A DNA stretch of 64,000 nt from JAVJQS01 sp040218815 (GTDB lineage Bacteria; Bacteroidota; Bacteroidia; Flavobacteriales_E; Vicingaceae): NCBI GenBank assembly GCA_040218815.1, contig JAVJQS010000012.1, forward strand, positions 50,109 through 114,108, in the 5' to 3' direction. The notes beneath the pieces were generated by a model. That model saw only the letters and a program-made list of their open reading frames with translations, was not told the DNA's origin and searched no databases. The position numbers and the translations under genes were made by a program. Below are positions 52,729 to 61,169 of the stretch, piece by piece. Position 1 is the first letter of the stretch. The number at the start of each line of letters is the position of its first letter.

Positions 52729-52962
52729 CTACATATATCCTTTTGCTTTGGCTTCTTTAAGGCAAGCAGTTAAACCATTTTTGTTAATGTTACGAATACC
52801 TGCTGCAGAAACTTTTAATGTAACCCATGAATCTGAATCAGGGTTGTAAAATTTTCTTGAAAACAAATTTGGCTGAAAAGTCCTTCTGGTTCTTTTCTTT
52901 GAGTGAGAAACATTGTTTCCTGTTATTACCTTCTTTCCTGTAATTTGACAAACTTTTGACAT
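52729..52962 (-). CDS. rpmB: 50S ribosomal protein L28
   Basis: L28, 77 residues: MSKVCQITGKKVITGNNVSH, RTRRTFQPNL, WVTLKVSAAGIRNINKNGL. Normal length and sequence for Bacteroidota. It is transcribed alone because a strong terminator follows. Its usual partner rpmG lies one gene further on. Confidence 0.97.
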   Translation of the reverse strand: MSKVCQITGKKVITGNNVSHSKKRTRRTFQPNLFSRKFYNPDSDSWVTLKVSAAGIRNINKNGLTACLKEAKAKGYM

Positions 52963-53124
52963 GGCCTTATTTATTATATATCTTCTTAAGAAGTTATTTC
53001 AATTTTTCGGAGTGCAAAATAAAGATTTTTTATTGAGCTAAACAACATCAAAGTTGATGATTTTTTCATTTAAAAAATGAAGCTAGTTTCTATGAAATCT
53101 TACCTTCGCAAAAAAATCAAAGAT

Positions 53125-53532
53125 ATGAATAAAAGTATACTCTCACTAATAGTACTAATTGGACTTGCAATTAGCACCAATGCTCAAATCTGTTATAAAG
53201 CAATGGATGTAAAAAACGACGTAACAGTGAAGTACAAATGGAAGGAAAATAAGGAAGGTAAACGAGAGCTTAGAATAAAGTTTAAAAATCAAACTGGCTC
53301 TGCAGTGAATGTAGACACTGAATTTGGTTTTTACTTGAACGGAGTAATGGAAGAAAAAGTAGTAATAAATGACTGCTTAAAGAAATCATTCTTCGATAAC
53401 TGGTTTCGACCTGTTCACATCATCATGAGCGAAACCTTAACTAATGAGCAGTTAACAAGTAAAGAATTAGAGGTTCAAGTGAGTGAAATGAATACTACCA
53501 AAGTTGAAGAATGCCGAGAAACAGATAGCTAA
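53125..53532 (+). CDS. Small secreted protein of unknown function
   Basis: A 135-residue protein with a clean signal peptide from the ATG at 53125 (MNKSILSLIVLIGLAISTNA, then Q). An upstream in-frame ATG at 53077 would put 16 mostly charged residues before the signal and overlaps a possible TACCTTCG -7 box (53101-53108 region), so the later start is preferred. The mature part is beta-rich with three cysteines (ICYKAMD, NDCLKK, EECRE). I do not recognise a family. Its 3' end overlaps the bioY start by 29 bases. Confidence 0.65.
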   Translation: MNKSILSLIVLIGLAISTNAQICYKAMDVKNDVTVKYKWKENKEGKRELRIKFKNQTGSAVNVDTEFGFYLNGVMEEKVVINDCLKKSFFDNWFRPVHIIMSETLTNEQLTSKELEVQVSEMNTTKVEECRETDS

Positions 53533-54055
53533 TGTATTAGCCATTCTTGTGGCCGTTGCATGCTTTGGGGCCTCAGCTCAATTGAGTATCAATTTGCCCG
53601 AGGGCGTTGCAGTGGCTCCAATCACTGGGCAGACCCTTGCAATTCTAGTCGCTGCTCATTTTTTAAAATGGAAAAAAGCTGCCATTAGCGTACTCCTATA
53701 CTTTTTGCTAGGTGCTTTAGGATTGCCTGTTTTTTCAGATTTCTCTTCTGGTCTCGATGTTTTTGTTAGTCCATCTGCAGGATATTTAGCTGGTTTTTTA
53801 TTGGCTGCAGTTTTAGTTGGAAGAATGGCAGAGCTTAGAAAAGAAAAATTTACTAACTACCTCCTATCCCAAACTTTTGGTACTCTTTTAATTTTAGTGA
53901 CAGGTGGTATAGGTTTACTATTGTTTTTACCTGCTTATGAAATTTTTGCAAAAGGAATACTCCCTTTCTTAGCCGGAGGACTGGTTAAAATTATATTAGC
54001 TTCAATTCTAATTGCTGTTTATACCAATGTTACATCATTGATTAGAAACAACTAA
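53504..54055 (+). CDS. bioY: Biotin transporter BioY
   Basis: BioY, the substrate-binding S component of a biotin ECF transporter; 183 residues with about six membrane segments. Motifs: VAPITGQTLAILVAAHFLKW, GALGLPVF, SPSAGYLAGFLLAA and FLAGGLVKIILASIL. The start is TTG at 53504, the only initiator that keeps the first helix (nearby ATG codons are out of frame). No EcfT or EcfA genes lie nearby, so it either borrows a shared energiser or works alone. Confidence 0.9.
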   Translation: MKNAEKQIANVLAILVAVACFGASAQLSINLPEGVAVAPITGQTLAILVAAHFLKWKKAAISVLLYFLLGALGLPVFSDFSSGLDVFVSPSAGYLAGFLLAAVLVGRMAELRKEKFTNYLLSQTFGTLLILVTGGIGLLLFLPAYEIFAKGILPFLAGGLVKIILASILIAVYTNVTSLIRNN

Positions 54056-54178
54056 TTAATGTACCAAGCTACAATAAGGGCAAATGAAACTCGTTTTTTG
54101 ATCTCCATAATGCTTCAGTTGAAGTTAAATGCAGTTTTAGATTAAATAAAGTTATTCTGATTTCATATTATTGCAGCT

Positions 54179-55357
54179 ATGTCTCAAAAACTTCGAGTAT
54201 TGTTTTTACCTAAATGGTACCCAAGTAAATTTGACAGATTCGATGGTAATTTTATCGAAAATCATGCTAAAGCAGTGCATAGCAAATGTAACTTAGGAGT
54301 AATTTTTGTTCACTCTTCTCCCCATGAAATAGAAAAGTACAACATTGAAAAAAGCACTCCTCATGGATTTACTGAATACCGTATTTTTTATAGAAAACCG
54401 AAAAGTTCAATTCGGATTCTCAATCAGCTAATTGGCTTCTTTCGATACTTTAAGGCTCAAAAAATCGGCTATAAGCAATACCTAAAGGAAATCGGTACTC
54501 CTCAATTGAGCCACATTCATATCAACGGACGATCTGCCATGTTAGCGCTTTATCTTAGACTTAAATCTAATATTCCTTTTTTACTCACAGAGCATTGGTC
54601 TGGCTACATCAAAGAAAATGGTGCTTTTAAAGGATATTTAAGAAAGCTTGCTTACCGTTATATTGCTAAAAAATCAATCTTTATTACAACCGTATCCACT
54701 TTTTTAAAGAAATCGATGGAAACTCATGGGATTAAAGGAGCGTTTGAAATAATTCCAAATGTTGTAGATACTTCTATTTTCAAACATAAAAAAAAGAAAT
54801 CTTCAACAGTCAAACGTATAATACATATTTCAAACCTTAGTTATGCTCCAAAGAACTTACATCAAATTATTGAGGCACTAGATAGGGTTGGGAAAGAAAG
54901 AACAGACTTTGAGTTTGATTTGATTGGAACCGGCCCAGACGAAGATGAAATGATTTATAAATTAAATCAGTCCTCCATTAAAAATAGATATAAGTTTTAC
55001 GGGGAAGTTTCGATGAAAATGGTTTCAGAACTACTATCAAATGCTCACTTTCTGCTTTTATACAGTAGTTACGAAACTCAATCTGTTGTGCTCATTGAGT
55101 CCTTTGCATGTGGTATCCCGGTTCTTTCATCAAATGTTGGTGGAATACCAGAGTACTTGAATGAAAAAAGAGGAATTTTGATACAACCCAATCAAATGGA
55201 TGAACTAATTTCTGCTATTCATAAAATGTTGGACGGGGCTAATACTTACGATTCTGAGAAAATGAGGCAATATGCAATTAATAAGTTTAGTGAAAACGTA
55301 ATTGCCCAGCGTTTTCTTTCTTTATATGAAAAAGCACTGAACGCTGATGAAGCCTAA
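54179..55357 (+). CDS. Glycosyltransferase, GT4-like
   Basis: A 392-residue GT-B glycosyltransferase. It has an N-terminal VLFLPKWYPSKFDRFDGNF acceptor domain, LLTEHWSGY, the donor-binding GFYGEVSMK-like region and the GT4 signature ETQSVVLIESFACGIPVLSS followed by NVGGIPE. It heads a second surface-glycan operon: its 3' end overlaps the next gene by 11 bases. It probably adds a sugar to a lipid-linked precursor. Confidence 0.9.
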   Translation: MSQKLRVLFLPKWYPSKFDRFDGNFIENHAKAVHSKCNLGVIFVHSSPHEIEKYNIEKSTPHGFTEYRIFYRKPKSSIRILNQLIGFFRYFKAQKIGYKQYLKEIGTPQLSHIHINGRSAMLALYLRLKSNIPFLLTEHWSGYIKENGAFKGYLRKLAYRYIAKKSIFITTVSTFLKKSMETHGIKGAFEIIPNVVDTSIFKHKKKKSSTVKRIIHISNLSYAPKNLHQIIEALDRVGKERTDFEFDLIGTGPDEDEMIYKLNQSSIKNRYKFYGEVSMKMVSELLSNAHFLLLYSSYETQSVVLIESFACGIPVLSSNVGGIPEYLNEKRGILIQPNQMDELISAIHKMLDGANTYDSEKMRQYAINKFSENVIAQRFLSLYEKALNADEA

Positions 55358-56966
55358 AACTAAACTCCGATTTGCAGTGCTGCTTGATAGCAAGTGGCTA
55401 AAAAAATGGCAAGCCGATGCTATTGAAGACTTAATTAAGTCTGAATTAGCTGAATGCGTTCAGCTAATTCAAAACAAAAATGAGACAAGCTATACAACAA
55501 TAAAGCTATCTTTAGGATATAAAATTATAGATCGAATAACCAGAAACTCTGGCCCCCTAGAAGTTGTAAATATAGAAGATCTGCTAACTTCTATACCGCT
55601 TGTAAAAGTCAAACCAATTCAAAAAGGCAATGCTAATTATTTTGCAGATGAAGACTTAGACAGTATCAAACAGTTAAATCTAGATTTTCTTCTCCGCTTT
55701 GGATTTGGCATTTTAAAAGGCGAAATTTTAAGTATTCCAACTTTTGGAGTTTGGTCTTTCCACCATGGAGATCCTACTCAATTTAGAGGGGGGCCTGCTG
55801 GCTTTTGGGAAATTTACAATAAATCCCATACTACAGCTGCTATCTTACAGCGGATAAACCACCAGCTCGATCAAGGCGAAGTATTAAGAAGAGGCGACTT
55901 TCAAACTATTAATCACAGCTACAAGGCGAACCTTCATCATGTTTTAGAGGAAGCCAAGTATTGGCCAACTTTAGTAGCTAAACAAATCTGTTTCAATGAT
56001 TATGAAACTTTTAAGAAAGAAAGTAAAACCAAAGGCAAGCTTTATAAAATTCCTTCTACCCTTCAAACTATCTATTTTGCTAAAAAATTAATTAGCAACA
56101 AGATAAAATTTCATTGGAACGCGCTTTTTAAAGCTGAGAAATGGAATATTGGCATTGTCGATCAGCCCATTGATTCATTAGTAACTCAGGAGTTAGCTAA
56201 AGTAAAATGGATTAAGGAAGCACCCAAAAACAGGTATTATGCTGATCCTTTTCCCCTATCAGATAAAGTCATTTTAGCTGAATGCTATAATTATAGAAGC
56301 CAAAAAGGAGAAATTATTCAATTGGACAATGAAGGATATCAGCAAGGAACTTTTTTAAGTAAAAAAACCCACCTTTCCTACCCTTATACTATAAAAACTG
56401 ACTCAGCAAAGTACCTTCTACCTGAGAATTATAAAAATAAGTCGCTTTGTTTGTATAAAATTGAAGGAAATAAAATAGTCAAGGAAATCCATCTCTTAAA
56501 AGGAGGTTGGATTGACCCAAGCATCACCTTCTTTGAAAACCGTTGGTGGTTATTTTGTACCTCCAAAAAATCACCTAATGAAGCACTCTACTTGTTTTAT
56601 GCTGAACATATTGAAGGTCCCTATCATCCCCATTTACTTAATCCAGTATTAGAAGACATTAAAAGTGCTAGACCTGCTGGCACAATGTTTTATAAGGATA
56701 ACAAGTTATACAGATTCGGTCAAAATTGTTCTGAAACCTATGGAGGAAGCATACAAATGAAAAAAATAATCAAATTAAGCCCACACGACTATCAAGAAGA
56801 ATTTGTAAAGAAGTTCACAGCAAAAGAGTTTAGAACATATGACAAAGGAGTCCATACCCTCTCTGCTTTCGGAGACAAGATATTAGTTGATGCTAAACGT
56901 TTTCACTTCAATTATCAAAATTTCAAAGCGCAGTTATTAAACAAATTAAGAACAATTAAAAAGTGA
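55347..56966 (+). CDS. Formyltransferase-like domain fused to a GINT1_N-like beta-propeller
   Basis: A 539-residue two-domain protein. Residues about 8-200 match the formyl-transferase N-terminal fold: FGFGILKGEILSIPTFGVWSFHHG and QFRGGPAGFW replace the NxHxSLLPxxRG motif, and LDQGEVL supplies the Asp (D175). The catalytic Asn is replaced by Ser (S137), His is kept (H139). Residues about 255-520 match the propeller found at the N-terminus of glucosamine inositolphosphorylceramide transferase (RYYADPFPL, GGWIDPSITFFENRWWLF, ARPAGTMFY, GGSIQMKKI). A sugar N-formylation or surface-glycan transfer role is inferred from the operon (GT4 upstream, flippase downstream). Confidence 0.7.
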   Translation: MKPKTKLRFAVLLDSKWLKKWQADAIEDLIKSELAECVQLIQNKNETSYTTIKLSLGYKIIDRITRNSGPLEVVNIEDLLTSIPLVKVKPIQKGNANYFADEDLDSIKQLNLDFLLRFGFGILKGEILSIPTFGVWSFHHGDPTQFRGGPAGFWEIYNKSHTTAAILQRINHQLDQGEVLRRGDFQTINHSYKANLHHVLEEAKYWPTLVAKQICFNDYETFKKESKTKGKLYKIPSTLQTIYFAKKLISNKIKFHWNALFKAEKWNIGIVDQPIDSLVTQELAKVKWIKEAPKNRYYADPFPLSDKVILAECYNYRSQKGEIIQLDNEGYQQGTFLSKKTHLSYPYTIKTDSAKYLLPENYKNKSLCLYKIEGNKIVKEIHLLKGGWIDPSITFFENRWWLFCTSKKSPNEALYLFYAEHIEGPYHPHLLNPVLEDIKSARPAGTMFYKDNKLYRFGQNCSETYGGSIQMKKIIKLSPHDYQEEFVKKFTAKEFRTYDKGVHTLSAFGDKILVDAKRFHFNYQNFKAQLLNKLRTIKK

Positions 56967-58237
56967 TTGCTAAGATTATAAATACGGTTGTAATAAAAGT
57001 ATTGCTTGCCTTGCTTTCTATCTTTTTACTACTGCTTAATTCTAACTTTTTGGGGGCTGAGGGCTTAGGAACCATTGCGCTTATTATTCTTGAAATTGCT
57101 ATTTATTTATTGATTTCAAACTTAGTTACAGGAGGGAGTTTAGTGTATTATGCCTCTAGAATAAGAATTACAGAGCTTTTTATTATCTCTTATACTTGGA
57201 TGATAACAACTGCCTTGTTTCTCTATTTTACGCTTTCGTATATTCCATTCATCTCGATAGAATATTTAGATCATATTCTCTTACTTGGCTTGCTTCAATC
57301 TGGAGTAAGCACGCATATTAATTTACTAGCAGGTAAGCAACAAATTAAACCCTTTAACTTGACTTCCCTTATTCAAGGCTTGGTTCAAGTATTATCACTT
57401 TCTTATTTTTACTTTATTTTGAATGATAAAACAGTAATTTCTTTTATTTACAGCACCTATATTGCATATGCTATTGCTTTCTTCTACAGTCTATTAAAAC
57501 TAATTCCCTACCTTGAATTAAGCTTATCACTTCCTAAAAAGAACTCTTTTTCGACTGTTATTCAATATGGGTTTTACATTCAAACTGCAAACATCTCTCA
57601 ACTTTTAAATTATCGATTAAGTTACTTTTTATTGGAATATTATTCAGGAAGATCGGCAATTGGGCAATTTACCGCGGGAGTTCAGCTTTCGGAAGGAGTG
57701 CTTTTACCGAGCAAAAGTATAGGTATTGTCCAGTATGCAAGGCTTTCAAATACAAAAAGCATATTAAAGTCAGCCAATTTAACCCTTACACTTTTAAAGC
57801 TAAGCTTTATTATTACCCTGCCCTTTCTTCTGATTCTAATTGCAATACCCAATGCTGTTTTTATTGCATTGTTGGGCGAGGACTTTGGATTAACTTCTCT
57901 TGTGATTAGTTTAATGTCTATTGGAATCATCATGTTAGCTTCAGAAGTAATCTTGAGTCGCTTTTTTTCTGGCAGTGGTCATCAAAAAGTAAATGCTACT
58001 TCCTCTACTTTGGGTTTAATCGCAACAATGGTTTTTGGATTTCTACTTATTCCACATTATGGATTTAAAGGTGCTGCGATTACTTACTCCTTATCTTTTT
58101 CAGCCATGTTTATATACATGCTATTTAAGTTTAGGCAAATTACAGGAGTTGGTTTTCAGCGGTTCTTAATTTCCAAGACTGATTTTCAACTTATCTTTCG
58201 TGTAGTTCGTCGCTTTGGTCGTCGAGCTAGTAATTAG
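56963..58237 (+). CDS. Wzx-type flippase (polysaccharide biosynthesis protein)
   Basis: A 424-residue membrane protein with about 12 hydrophobic segments; NSNFLGAEGLGTIALIILE, YRLSYFLLEYYSGRSAIGQF and ILSRFFSGSGHQKVNATSST are family patterns. It is shorter than the 496-residue flippase at 16080 and belongs to the same superfamily, not a close copy. It starts with GTG inside a GTGA overlap with the preceding gene. It is last in its operon; its TAG shares bases with the bshB1 TAA. Confidence 0.85.
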   Translation: MIAKIINTVVIKVLLALLSIFLLLLNSNFLGAEGLGTIALIILEIAIYLLISNLVTGGSLVYYASRIRITELFIISYTWMITTALFLYFTLSYIPFISIEYLDHILLLGLLQSGVSTHINLLAGKQQIKPFNLTSLIQGLVQVLSLSYFYFILNDKTVISFIYSTYIAYAIAFFYSLLKLIPYLELSLSLPKKNSFSTVIQYGFYIQTANISQLLNYRLSYFLLEYYSGRSAIGQFTAGVQLSEGVLLPSKSIGIVQYARLSNTKSILKSANLTLTLLKLSFIITLPFLLILIAIPNAVFIALLGEDFGLTSLVISLMSIGIIMLASEVILSRFFSGSGHQKVNATSSTLGLIATMVFGFLLIPHYGFKGAAITYSLSFSAMFIYMLFKFRQITGVGFQRFLISKTDFQLIFRVVRRFGRRASN

Positions 58238-58950
58238 GTTAAATCAGACAAATTATTTACACCTAAAGGGCGCTCTACTGTGAAACCTTCCGCATAATCC
58301 ACATTGATATACCTTCCCATATCTGCCATTCGACCTCTGATGAAGTCAAAAAAGTTTTTCATGGTTAAAGGAGATTCTGGTTCTTTAGATGCTGGATTAT
58401 AAAATTGAGATTTAAACGCTTTTATGGCATCAATTTTTTGATCAACATAAGGGCTTATGTCTACTACAAAATCAGGAATTATAAATCGATCTTGAATGTA
58501 ATTGTAGATTGCTTTTGGTCTCCAAGGTTCCTGTTCAACTCCATCATACTCGGTCACAATTTTCCTCAATCCACTGTAAAAGCAAGCATCAGAAATAAGT
58601 TTTGATGCCCTCCCATGATCAGGGTGACGGTCGTGTTTTGCATTAGAAAGTACAATGTCTGGTTGATATTTTCTTAAAACTCTGGCAATAGCCACTTGAT
58701 GCACTTCATTATTTTCAAAAAAACCATCCTTAAACTTCAGGTTCTCCCTGCAACTCAGACCCAGTATTTCAGCAGAATTATTGGCTTCTTCCAAGCGCAA
58801 TTCAGCTGACCCTCTTGTACCTAGCTCCCCTTGAGTTAGGTCTAAAATTCCAACCTTAGCTCCAGTTGCTATTTCTTTTAAAATAGTACCGGCACAACTC
58901 AGTTCAATATCGTCAGGATGAGCCCCTATGGCTAAAATTTTTAATTTCAA
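58234..58950 (-). CDS. bshB1: N-acetyl-alpha-D-glucosaminyl-malate deacetylase 1 (bacillithiol biosynthesis)
   Basis: BshB1 removes acetyl from GlcNAc-malate, the second step of bacillithiol synthesis. 238 residues of the LmbE/PIG-L zinc deacetylase family: IGAHPDDIELSCAGT (zinc-binding HPDD), LTQGELGTRGS (the specific BshB1 motif), ERHPDH-like KHDRHPDHGRA and YIQDRFI. The next gene upstream is a glutathione-peroxidase homologue one base away, suggesting joint expression. Downstream it overlaps the flippase stop. Confidence 0.94.
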   Translation of the reverse strand: MKLKILAIGAHPDDIELSCAGTILKEIATGAKVGILDLTQGELGTRGSAELRLEEANNSAEILGLSCRENLKFKDGFFENNEVHQVAIARVLRKYQPDIVLSNAKHDRHPDHGRASKLISDACFYSGLRKIVTEYDGVEQEPWRPKAIYNYIQDRFIIPDFVVDISPYVDQKIDAIKAFKSQFYNPASKEPESPLTMKNFFDFIRGRMADMGRYINVDYAEGFTVERPLGVNNLSDLT

Positions 58951-58951
58951 A

Positions 58952-59500
58952 CTAGTTGTTTATCCAATTTATAATTTCCTCAGAAGCAGGACTTTCCCTT
59001 GGTGGAACCATACTAACATAGTTACCCTCCTCATCAATTAAAAATTTTTGAAAATTCCAAGTTACCTCTGCATCTTCTACTCCATTTTTTTTCTTTTGTG
59101 TCAGCCACTGATACACCTCGTTTTGATCTTCCCCTTTTACAGATATTTTCGACATCATTGGAAAAGTCACTCCATAATTCTTTTTACAAAAGCCTTTTAT
59201 TTCCTCATCTGTTCCGGGTTCTTGACCTCCAAAATTATTTGCTGGAAAGCCTATAATTGTGAATTGCTCCCCACCATATTCCTTGTAAACCTCTTCCAAG
59301 GTTTCATATTGAGGAGTTAAACCACATTCAGATGCAGTATTTACTACTAGTACCTTTTTTCCTTTTAACTGAGCTAAATCAAAGCTATTCCCATTGATAT
59401 CAGTAACTGTGAAATCGTGAAGTGTCATTTTTTGTGCATTTAAAGATGTAAGTGTAATAGCAAACAAACAAATGAAACCAATCATGTTCCTCATATTCAA
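58952..59500 (-). CDS. Exported glutathione peroxidase-like thiol peroxidase
   Basis: A 182-residue GPx-family protein with a signal peptide (MRNMIGFICLFAITLTSLNA). The catalytic tetrad is present: peroxidatic Cys in VNTASECGLTPQY, Gln in FPANNFGGQEPG, Trp and Asn in TWNFQKFLI. Cysteine replaces selenocysteine; a second resolving cysteine is likely in KGFCKKNYG, so thioredoxin is a likely reductant. It lies two bases before bshB1 on the same strand, linking it to low-molecular-weight-thiol metabolism, though the periplasmic signal makes direct use of bacillithiol uncertain. Confidence 0.9.
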   Translation of the reverse strand: MNMRNMIGFICLFAITLTSLNAQKMTLHDFTVTDINGNSFDLAQLKGKKVLVVNTASECGLTPQYETLEEVYKEYGGEQFTIIGFPANNFGGQEPGTDEEIKGFCKKNYGVTFPMMSKISVKGEDQNEVYQWLTQKKKNGVEDAEVTWNFQKFLIDEEGNYVSMVPPRESPASEEIINWINN

Positions 59501-59535
59501 TTATATTAATTTAACGCAAATGAACGAAAAAAGAC

Positions 59536-59567
59536 TTGGTTTAAGGTAAATGCTTCTCTTAGATTTG
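59536..59567 (+). promoter_or_regulatory. Bacteroidota-type promoter for truncated haemoglobin
   Basis: TTG at 59536-59538, a 21-base spacer, then TAGATTTG at 59560-59567. This fits TTG-N17-23-TAnnTTTG exactly. Start of transcription would be near 59574, about 23 bases before the ATG at 59597. Confidence 0.6.
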
Positions 59568-59596
59568 TTGTTCATTCAATTCGAGAATAGAACCCT

Positions 59597-59968
59597 ATGA
59601 CAGATATAAAAGACAGGAAAGATATTGAATTACTAGTTGATGCGTTTTATGGTAAAGTAAGAACAGATGATTTACTAGGTCCCATATTTGCAGCAGTAAT
59701 TAAAGACAATTGGCCCAAACATTTAGAAAAAATGTATGGTTTTTGGGAAACAATCTTATTTAATGTTCGCGCTTACAGCGGAAGCCCTTTTCCACCCCAT
59801 GCAAAGCTTCCCATTGAAAAACAACACTTCGATCGCTGGCTAAAACTATTTCATGGAACGGTAGATCAACATTTTAAAGGCGAAAAAGCAGAAGAAGTTA
59901 AAAACCGTTCTACTCAAATGGGGATGATGTTTAATCATAAGCTAGAACATTTAAGAAATAAAGTCTAA
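59597..59968 (+). CDS. Group III truncated haemoglobin
   Basis: A 123-residue 2-on-2 globin of group III. Features: FYGKVRTDDLLGPIF, the YGFWETILFN helix, the SPFPPHAKLP loop and the proximal histidine in KQHFDRWLKLF. Group III globins bind O2 or NO and may protect against nitrosative stress. It is divergent from the glutathione-peroxidase gene and has its own promoter. Confidence 0.92.
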   Translation: MTDIKDRKDIELLVDAFYGKVRTDDLLGPIFAAVIKDNWPKHLEKMYGFWETILFNVRAYSGSPFPPHAKLPIEKQHFDRWLKLFHGTVDQHFKGEKAEEVKNRSTQMGMMFNHKLEHLRNKV

Positions 59969-60092
59969 TAGCTAAGAAAATTTTTAAGATTAATAATTGG
60001 TAAAACGTTCAATTTAAGGCCGCTCCACTTTCAAGATCAATTTAAAATGCCCAAGTTTGTAGGAGATAACAAAAACAAAAAATATTAACATT

Positions 60093-61022
60093 ATGAAAAC
60101 AAAATACTTTAAATACCTGCCACTAGTTATTGGATTTGCTATGGCTTTTAGTTCATGTTCTGATGACGATTCAGACGATCCAGTACCTTCCTCAACACCA
60201 AGACCAGTAGCTACTTATTCTGTAAATGGTTCTGCTGATGATGCTTCTTATGATGTACTTCGAGGAAGTTCAGTAGTAATTTCATACACAGCTAGATCAG
60301 CAGCTGGCGGTGGAAAGGATTTAGATGTTATAAGTTTAACTCAATCAGGAGTTAATGCTACTAATAACTTTACAGTAACTTCATCTAATGGCAGGGACTA
60401 TAATTTTTCCACAGCAGTTCCTCAACAAATTGCAAATGCTGATGACAATAATTTAAGTTTTACGGATACCTTAACTAACATTACGTCTCAAGTTGGTGTT
60501 ACTTCTTATACTTTCGTAGTAACTGATAATGATGGATTGTCAACTACATCAACTTTTGATATCAACGTAATCACATCCACTCCATTCACCTCAACAGATA
60601 CTGGAGAAGTTTGGCATATTGCTGGACTTAAAAGAGGAAGTTGGAGTTTGACTGGAGACAGCTCTATCAGCGCAGTAACAGGAAACCCTGATATGAATGC
60701 TGACATTATGAATAACAATGTTGTTTCAACACCATTTACAGGATCTTTTGAAGTAGGTGCAAATAGAGCAAACACAGATTTTGTTAAAGCTTCTGCTATG
60801 TTTGACTTTTCTACAGCATCTAAAGAAATGGCTCAAGCTGCTTATGATGCAGGAAATAAAATCACTGAAACGGTAGACCCTATTTCTGTTGGGGATGTTT
60901 TCATTTTCAATTTAGGAGATGGAAGTCTTTCAATTGTTTCTATAATCACTCTTGATCCAAGTGCATCTTGTGGTTCAGGTTGTGCAAATCCAGGTGTAAT
61001 GGAATTTGAATACAAGAAGTAA
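60093..61022 (+). CDS. Surface lipoprotein with C-S-D-D-D export signal
   Basis: A 309-residue lipoprotein. The signal ends in a lipobox with the lipidated Cys (FSSC) followed by SDDDSDD, an acidic stretch that in flavobacteria directs lipoproteins to the cell surface. The rest is beta-rich: Ig-like fold segments (SYTFVVTDNDGLSTTSTFD) then a domain with DTGEVWHIAGLKRGSW. No enzymatic motif. A strong terminator follows, so it is monocistronic. Function unknown. Confidence 0.72.
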   Translation: MKTKYFKYLPLVIGFAMAFSSCSDDDSDDPVPSSTPRPVATYSVNGSADDASYDVLRGSSVVISYTARSAAGGGKDLDVISLTQSGVNATNNFTVTSSNGRDYNFSTAVPQQIANADDNNLSFTDTLTNITSQVGVTSYTFVVTDNDGLSTTSTFDINVITSTPFTSTDTGEVWHIAGLKRGSWSLTGDSSISAVTGNPDMNADIMNNNVVSTPFTGSFEVGANRANTDFVKASAMFDFSTASKEMAQAAYDAGNKITETVDPISVGDVFIFNLGDGSLSIVSIITLDPSASCGSGCANPGVMEFEYKK

Positions 61023-61044
61023 AAATTGATTTATAAAAAAGAAT

Positions 61045-61077
61045 AAAAAGCCACCTCGTTTGAGGTGGCTTTTTTGT
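61045..61077 (+). terminator. Rho-independent terminator after the lipoprotein gene
   Basis: GCCACCTC pairs perfectly with GAGGTGGC around GTTT, followed by six T. It is 29 bases past the lipoprotein stop. Confidence 0.93.
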
Positions 61078-61169
61078 TTTAAATTATTTTATACTAATAT
61101 AATCTTCTAATAGTCTGGCTTGAAAATTAGCTTATGACATTTAGGTTTGTTTATAGAATTTACATTAAA

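Noticed and set aside
53077..53124. Earlier ATG for the small secreted protein
   Set aside because: It adds charged residues before the signal peptide and overlaps a promoter-like TACCTTCG.
53504..54055. Biotin riboswitch or BirA-type operator upstream of bioY
   Set aside because: bioY starts inside the previous gene and no conserved leader or palindrome is visible.
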